Origin: Fimisoma sp964619315 | Lineage (GTDB): Bacteria; Bacillota; Clostridia; Peptostreptococcales; Anaerovoracaceae | Assembly: GCA_964619315.1 (NCBI GenBank) | Contig: CAZUEH010000018.1 | Coordinates: forward strand, 1-24,225 | DNA: 24,225 nt | Direction of reading: 5' to 3' | Shown here: positions 21,017 to 24,225 of the stretch, one piece after another | How the letters are laid out: the number at the start of each line of letters is the position of its first letter | Numbering within the stretch: position 1 is the stretch's first letter | The notes under the pieces: model-generated | The model's database searches: none | The model's input: the letters and a program-made list of their open reading frames with translations, nothing else | What the model was told of the DNA's origin: nothing | Program-made: the position numbers and the translations under genes

Positions 21017-21913
21017 ATGGCTCAGATTATAGAAAGCATCCCTAATATTTCAGAGGGAAAAGACCAAAAAGTTATAGAAGCTTGTGTAGACCAGATAAGA
21101 AATACTCCAGGTTGTACCTTGCTCAACTACTCATCGGACCCTAACCACAATAGAACGGTTATCACCTATATTGGAAGTGCAAAGGGCGTTGAAGAGGCAA
21201 GTGTCAAATTGGCAAAAAAGGCAGTAGAACTCATTGACCTTACAAAGCATTCTGGCGAACATCCAAGAATGGGATGTGTAGACGTAATGCCGTTTGTACC
21301 TGTCAAAGACGCGACTAATGAAGATTGCATCGAGTTGTCAAATATCGTAGGAAAGAGAATCGCAGAAGAAGCTGATTTGCCAGTTTTCCTTTATGAAATG
21401 TCCGCAAAAAAGCCAGCAAGAAAAAATCTGGCAGCCGTAAGAAAAGGACAGTTTGAGGGAATGGCAGAAAAAGTCAAAGACCCAGAGTGGGAACCTGACT
21501 TTGGTGGTGCGAGAATACACCCTACAGGAGGAGTGGTAGGTGTTGCAGCAAGACCACCGCTTGTAGCATATAACCTTAACCTCAACACATCCGATGTTCA
21601 GATTGCAAAGAACATCGCAGCAGTTATAAGAGAAAAAGATGGCGGACTTGATAATGTTAAGGCAATGGGCTTTATGCTTGAGGACAGAAATATAGCTCAG
21701 GTTTCCATAAACATGACAGATTTTAGAGTAACCCCTCTTTATAGAGTTACCGAATTAGTCAAATCCGAAGCAAAGAGATATGGGGTAACAGTAACAGGCT
21801 CAGAAGTAATTGGACTTTGCCCTATGAAAGCGCTTATTGACAGTGCAGAATACTATTTGCAAATTGAAGATTTTGATTTTGATGGACAAGTGCTTGAAAA
21901 TTATATATTATAA
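21017..21913 (+). CDS. ftcD: Glutamate formimidoyltransferase
   Basis: This 298-residue cytoplasmic enzyme corresponds to the N-terminal formiminotransferase half of FTCD. It transfers the formimino group from N-formiminoglutamate to tetrahydrofolate and releases glutamate. The family start IESIPNISEGKD is present. The active-site segment HSGEHPRMGCVDVMPFVP contains His82, and GGARIHPTGGVVGVAARPPLVAYN is the folate-side block. AAAGGAGA precedes the ATG. It completes the route from histidine to glutamate plus a C1-loaded folate. No terminator is evident between it and the sortase gene 41 bp downstream. Confidence 0.94.
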   Translation: MAQIIESIPNISEGKDQKVIEACVDQIRNTPGCTLLNYSSDPNHNRTVITYIGSAKGVEEASVKLAKKAVELIDLTKHSGEHPRMGCVDVMPFVPVKDATNEDCIELSNIVGKRIAEEADLPVFLYEMSAKKPARKNLAAVRKGQFEGMAEKVKDPEWEPDFGGARIHPTGGVVGVAARPPLVAYNLNLNTSDVQIAKNIAAVIREKDGGLDNVKAMGFMLEDRNIAQVSINMTDFRVTPLYRVTELVKSEAKRYGVTVTGSEVIGLCPMKALIDSAEYYLQIEDFDFDGQVLENYIL

Positions 21914-21954
21914 TAGAAGCAAGATATCAGATAAAATATGAAATGGGATAGTTA

Positions 21955-22722
21955 ATGGAAAAAGAGAAAAAGAGAAAAATGAGCAAGAAAACCTATAATA
22001 TACTGATGGCAATCTGTATAGTGGTGTTTCTAATTGCTCAGTACAAGTTCATAAGCGTGATGATTGAGTATAAAAAAATTAACGATTTTTATAATACCAC
22101 CACTGACGACTTTGTAGTAGAAAGTGAAGGTGGGATAAGTTACGTTGATTTGGACAAACTAATCGAAAAAAATGGGGATGTTAAAGGCTGGATATACATT
22201 AAGGGAGCAGACATAAGTTACCCACTGTTACAGGGAAAAGATAATAATTATTACTTGTACAGAACTTATGAAAAAGAGTACTTAGGCTCTGGAAGCATAT
22301 TTTTAGAGGCTAGCAACAATGCAGACTTTACCGATAGCCGCACCATAATACATGGACATAATATGCATAATGGAGCAATGTTCGGAAAACTCAAAAAGTT
22401 CCTAAAGGAAGAATATAGAGAAGAGCATCCATTTGTGTACATACTACTACCTAATGGAGTTTGGAACAAATATGAGATATTTTCTGCTTATACTGCCAAT
22501 ATAGACGACGGCACTTTTAACTTGTTTACTGATACTGGATCACAGTACAAAGATTTTATAAGCGTTGCCAAAAGCAAGAGCGTTTACAAGAACGCACCGA
22601 CACTTAGCGGCAAGGAAAAGATCATTACCTTGTCAACATGTACTCCAAATAGTGACGACGAAAAACGTAATGTAGTACATGCCAAATTTGTAGGAACTAT
22701 AGAAAATATAGACGAAGAATAA
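21955..22722 (+). CDS. srtB: Class B sortase
   Basis: This 255-residue membrane-anchored cysteine transpeptidase attaches surface proteins to the cell wall. A basic N-terminus and a transmembrane segment (about residues 14-35) lead to the sortase fold. The catalytic triad is visible: His135 in IIHGHNM, Cys229 in TLSTC and Arg238 in DEKRNVV. The GHNMHNGAMFGKLKKF block is typical of class B. No substrate with a sorting motif is encoded in the window, so its targets lie elsewhere. The ribosome binding site is weak (GGGATAG). Being 41 bp after the hut genes, it may receive read-through, though a functional link is unlikely. An IS element follows 21 bp later. Confidence 0.9.
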   Translation: MEKEKKRKMSKKTYNILMAICIVVFLIAQYKFISVMIEYKKINDFYNTTTDDFVVESEGGISYVDLDKLIEKNGDVKGWIYIKGADISYPLLQGKDNNYYLYRTYEKEYLGSGSIFLEASNNADFTDSRTIIHGHNMHNGAMFGKLKKFLKEEYREEHPFVYILLPNGVWNKYEIFSAYTANIDDGTFNLFTDTGSQYKDFISVAKSKSVYKNAPTLSGKEKIITLSTCTPNSDDEKRNVVHAKFVGTIENIDEE

Positions 22723-22727
22723 CAACG

Positions 22728-22743
22728 AAAAAGCACCTCTCAC
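22728..22743 (+). terminator. Left half of a terminator interrupted by the IS
   Basis: AAAAAGCACCTCTCAC just after the sortase stop looks like the A-run and ascending arm of a terminator hairpin. The matching GAGAGGTGC and T-run are absent because the IS begins at 22744. The missing half should lie beyond the window end. Confidence 0.4.
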
Positions 22744-22790
22744 TGATATGTACCCTCTTTACTGGACAAACTAGTAAGGAGGGTATTTTT

Positions 22791-23366
22791 ATGCGTTACT
22801 CATACGAGTACAAAAGAAAATGTGTTGATTTATATCGTCATGGAAATTGGCCAGAAACACCTAGCGGTGTTGTAGAACGCTATTTTCATAAACAAATTCG
22901 TGAGTGGGTAAGGCTTGAGGATTCTCTTGGACCAGAAGCCTTAAGACATCAAAACTCAAACAAAATATGGAATCCGGAAGAAAAACTCAAATTAGTTTCT
23001 CAAGTCATTGCAGGTAAATCGCTTAGGGAAGTTGCATATAGCGTTGGTGTTAACAACTCAGTATTATATCAATGGGTTCAAAAATATAAGAGTTTAGGAT
23101 ATAATGGTTTGATAAACATAAAGAAAGGACGACCAGCTAAAGACTCTGAAATGAAAAAGAAAAAGATAAATACAAATAAACCAAAAAAACTTACTGAATC
23201 TGAACGCGAAGAACTTATTCGACTTCGTGCAGAAAATGAATATATCAAGGCGGAAAATGAAGCGATAAAAAAAGAGATCGCCTTGAGAGAAGAAAAACAA
23301 GCTGCGCTACTCAAGGCGAAAAAGCAGCAATTATCAAAGAACTCCGTTAAAAAGGATATCAATTAA
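22791..23366 (+). CDS. IS3-family transposase OrfA
   Basis: This 191-residue protein has two N-terminal helix-turn-helix regions (about 1-50 and 58-105; SLREVAYSVGVNNSVLYQWVQKYK). A lysine-rich stretch follows, then a leucine-zipper-like coiled coil (about 135-180; LIRLRAENEYIKAENEAIKKEI). It binds the IS ends and supplies the N-terminus of the OrfAB transposase. AAGGAGGG precedes the ATG. The gene ends in a run TAAAAAG at 23348-23354, where slippage by -1 would fuse it to orfB. Confidence 0.9.
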   Translation: MRYSYEYKRKCVDLYRHGNWPETPSGVVERYFHKQIREWVRLEDSLGPEALRHQNSNKIWNPEEKLKLVSQVIAGKSLREVAYSVGVNNSVLYQWVQKYKSLGYNGLINIKKGRPAKDSEMKKKKINTNKPKKLTESEREELIRLRAENEYIKAENEAIKKEIALREEKQAALLKAKKQQLSKNSVKKDIN

Positions 23367-23383
23367 AACATCTATTAAAAGCA

Positions 23384-24184
23384 ATGGGAATGGCAAGGTC
23401 CACATACTATTTTGAAATAAGTAAAGAAGATAACGTAGCAATAAGAAATAAGAATTTAATGGATGAAATCATTGATATATTTATACAGCATAAATCAAGA
23501 TATGGTGTTAGAAGAGTGCATAAAGAACTGCTTAATCGTGGATATAATGTTAATCATAAACGCGTTCAACGACTTATGCATGAAATGAAGCTTCTCGGCA
23601 AAAGTCCTAAAGAAAAATACCATTCATATAGGGGTGATGTTGGAAAGATTGCAGACAATTTAATAAAGAGAGATTTTAGCACAACTGCTCCATTGCAAAA
23701 GTGGACTACTGATGTATCACAATTCAACTTTTCATGGGGAAAATGTTACATTTCTCCCATTCTAGATATGAACACAAATGAGATTATCTCATATAATCTT
23801 TCTCAAAGTCCTAACATGGAGCAAATAAGATCTATGCTCAAGAAAGCATTTGAAAAATTTCCTAATGTGGAGGGATTAATAATGCATTCAGATCAGGGAT
23901 GGCAATATCAACATGAATATTATAGAAATCAATTAAAAGAACATGGAGTAATTCAATCTATGTCAAGAAAAGGTAATTGTTATGATAATTGCATTATGGA
24001 AACATTCTTTGGAAGATTAAAAAATGAAATGTATTATGGCTATGAAAAAAATTATTCATCTTTTGAAGAGTTTTACAAAGCAGTTGATAAATATATAAAC
24101 TATTACAACAACGAAAGAATTCAGCGCAAAACAAAATGGATGCCCCCTGTAAAGTACAGAGAAACATCCATGTATTGTGCTTAA
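23384..24184 (+). CDS. IS3-family transposase OrfB (DDE integrase domain)
   Basis: From the first ATG the frame gives 266 residues with an HTH_21-like region (SRYGVRRVHKELLNRGYNVN) and an rve-type integrase core. The catalytic triad is Asp110 (KWTTDVSQF), Asp170 (MHSDQGWQY) and Glu206 (DNCIMETFFG), with the typical 35-residue D-E spacing. The ATG at 23384 has no ribosome binding site, and family-like sequence (KGYQLKHLLKAMG) begins earlier in this frame, from 23351. The working protein is therefore most likely an OrfAB fusion made by -1 frameshifting at 23349-23354. Confidence 0.92.
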   Translation: MGMARSTYYFEISKEDNVAIRNKNLMDEIIDIFIQHKSRYGVRRVHKELLNRGYNVNHKRVQRLMHEMKLLGKSPKEKYHSYRGDVGKIADNLIKRDFSTTAPLQKWTTDVSQFNFSWGKCYISPILDMNTNEIISYNLSQSPNMEQIRSMLKKAFEKFPNVEGLIMHSDQGWQYQHEYYRNQLKEHGVIQSMSRKGNCYDNCIMETFFGRLKNEMYYGYEKNYSSFEEFYKAVDKYINYYNNERIQRKTKWMPPVKYRETSMYCA

Positions 24185-24225
24185 TTCAATTATCTATGTG
24201 TCCAGGATTCTGGGTACATATCACA

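Larger units (their letters stand above)
22744..24223 (+). mobile_element. Intact IS3-family insertion sequence (IS150-like)
   Basis: The element is 1480 bp with 25-bp imperfect terminal inverted repeats. Both ends read TGATATGTACCC at the outside and GGACA at the inner edge, and it starts TG and ends CA as IS3 members do. It encodes orfA and orfB in the 0/-1 arrangement. The 3 bp before it are CAC, and the two visible bases after it are CA, which fits a 3-bp target duplication cut off by the window end. Both genes look intact, so it may be active. Confidence 0.9.

Overview
The window looks like chromosome of a low-GC, strictly fermentative Firmicute of the class Clostridia. The reasons are strong AGGAGG-type ribosome binding sites, sigma-A type -10/-35 boxes, Rho-independent terminators, a class B sortase, a butyryl-CoA:acetate-type CoA-transferase and a complete histidine-to-glutamate pathway with formiminotransferase and cyclodeaminase as separate proteins. 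An amino-acid-fermenting lineage is a reasonable guess; the species cannot be named from sequence alone.

Region 1 (1-6140) is a thiol/sulfur redox neighbourhood. A thioredoxin, a single-domain rhodanese and a CoA-disulfide reductase-rhodanese fusion form one operon. A Crp/Fnr-family regulator reads toward it from the other side of a shared terminator. Beyond it is a second operon: an unrecognised two-part protein (possible HEPN-like plus receiver-like fold), a small membrane coiled-coil protein, CcdA and a TlpA/ResA-like thioredoxin. Both operons begin with the same operator (TGTGA-N5-TCAC) whose centre lies exactly 29 bp upstream of the -10 box in each case. The regulator carries a CRP-like recognition helix (R-E-x3-R) that fits this operator, plus a Cys-x5-Cys motif in its sensor domain. 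The parts read as one small regulon, perhaps for persulfide or disulfide stress.

Region 2 (6140-9900) holds a membrane protein broken by a one-base frameshift, a remnant of a VOC/glyoxalase-like gene, tRNA-Arg(CCU) preceded by a large hairpin, a butyryl-CoA:acetate-type CoA-transferase and a second thioredoxin.

Region 3 (9900-14510) has a YeiH-type anion exporter divergent from a LysR regulator, followed by a FeoA-FeoB fusion for ferrous iron uptake with a strong terminator.

Region 4 (14512-15537) has no credible gene. Its first half is an array of seven 41-bp units, each built as CGTATACTCR-N21-CGAGT(ATACG or GGYTR). All seven have the same internal geometry, and successive units lie 43, 43, 85, 85, 43 and 64 bp apart, close to whole numbers of helical turns. 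They are arranged as a trimer, a monomer, a dimer and a monomer. This is the most unusual structure in the window.

Region 5 (15538-22722) is the hut operon: hutH, hutU, hutI, cyclodeaminase and glutamate formiminotransferase, converting histidine to glutamate plus methenyl-THF. A class B sortase follows. An intact IS3-family element (IS150-like; 22744-24223) has inserted just after the sortase, apparently inside its terminator, and runs almost to the window end.
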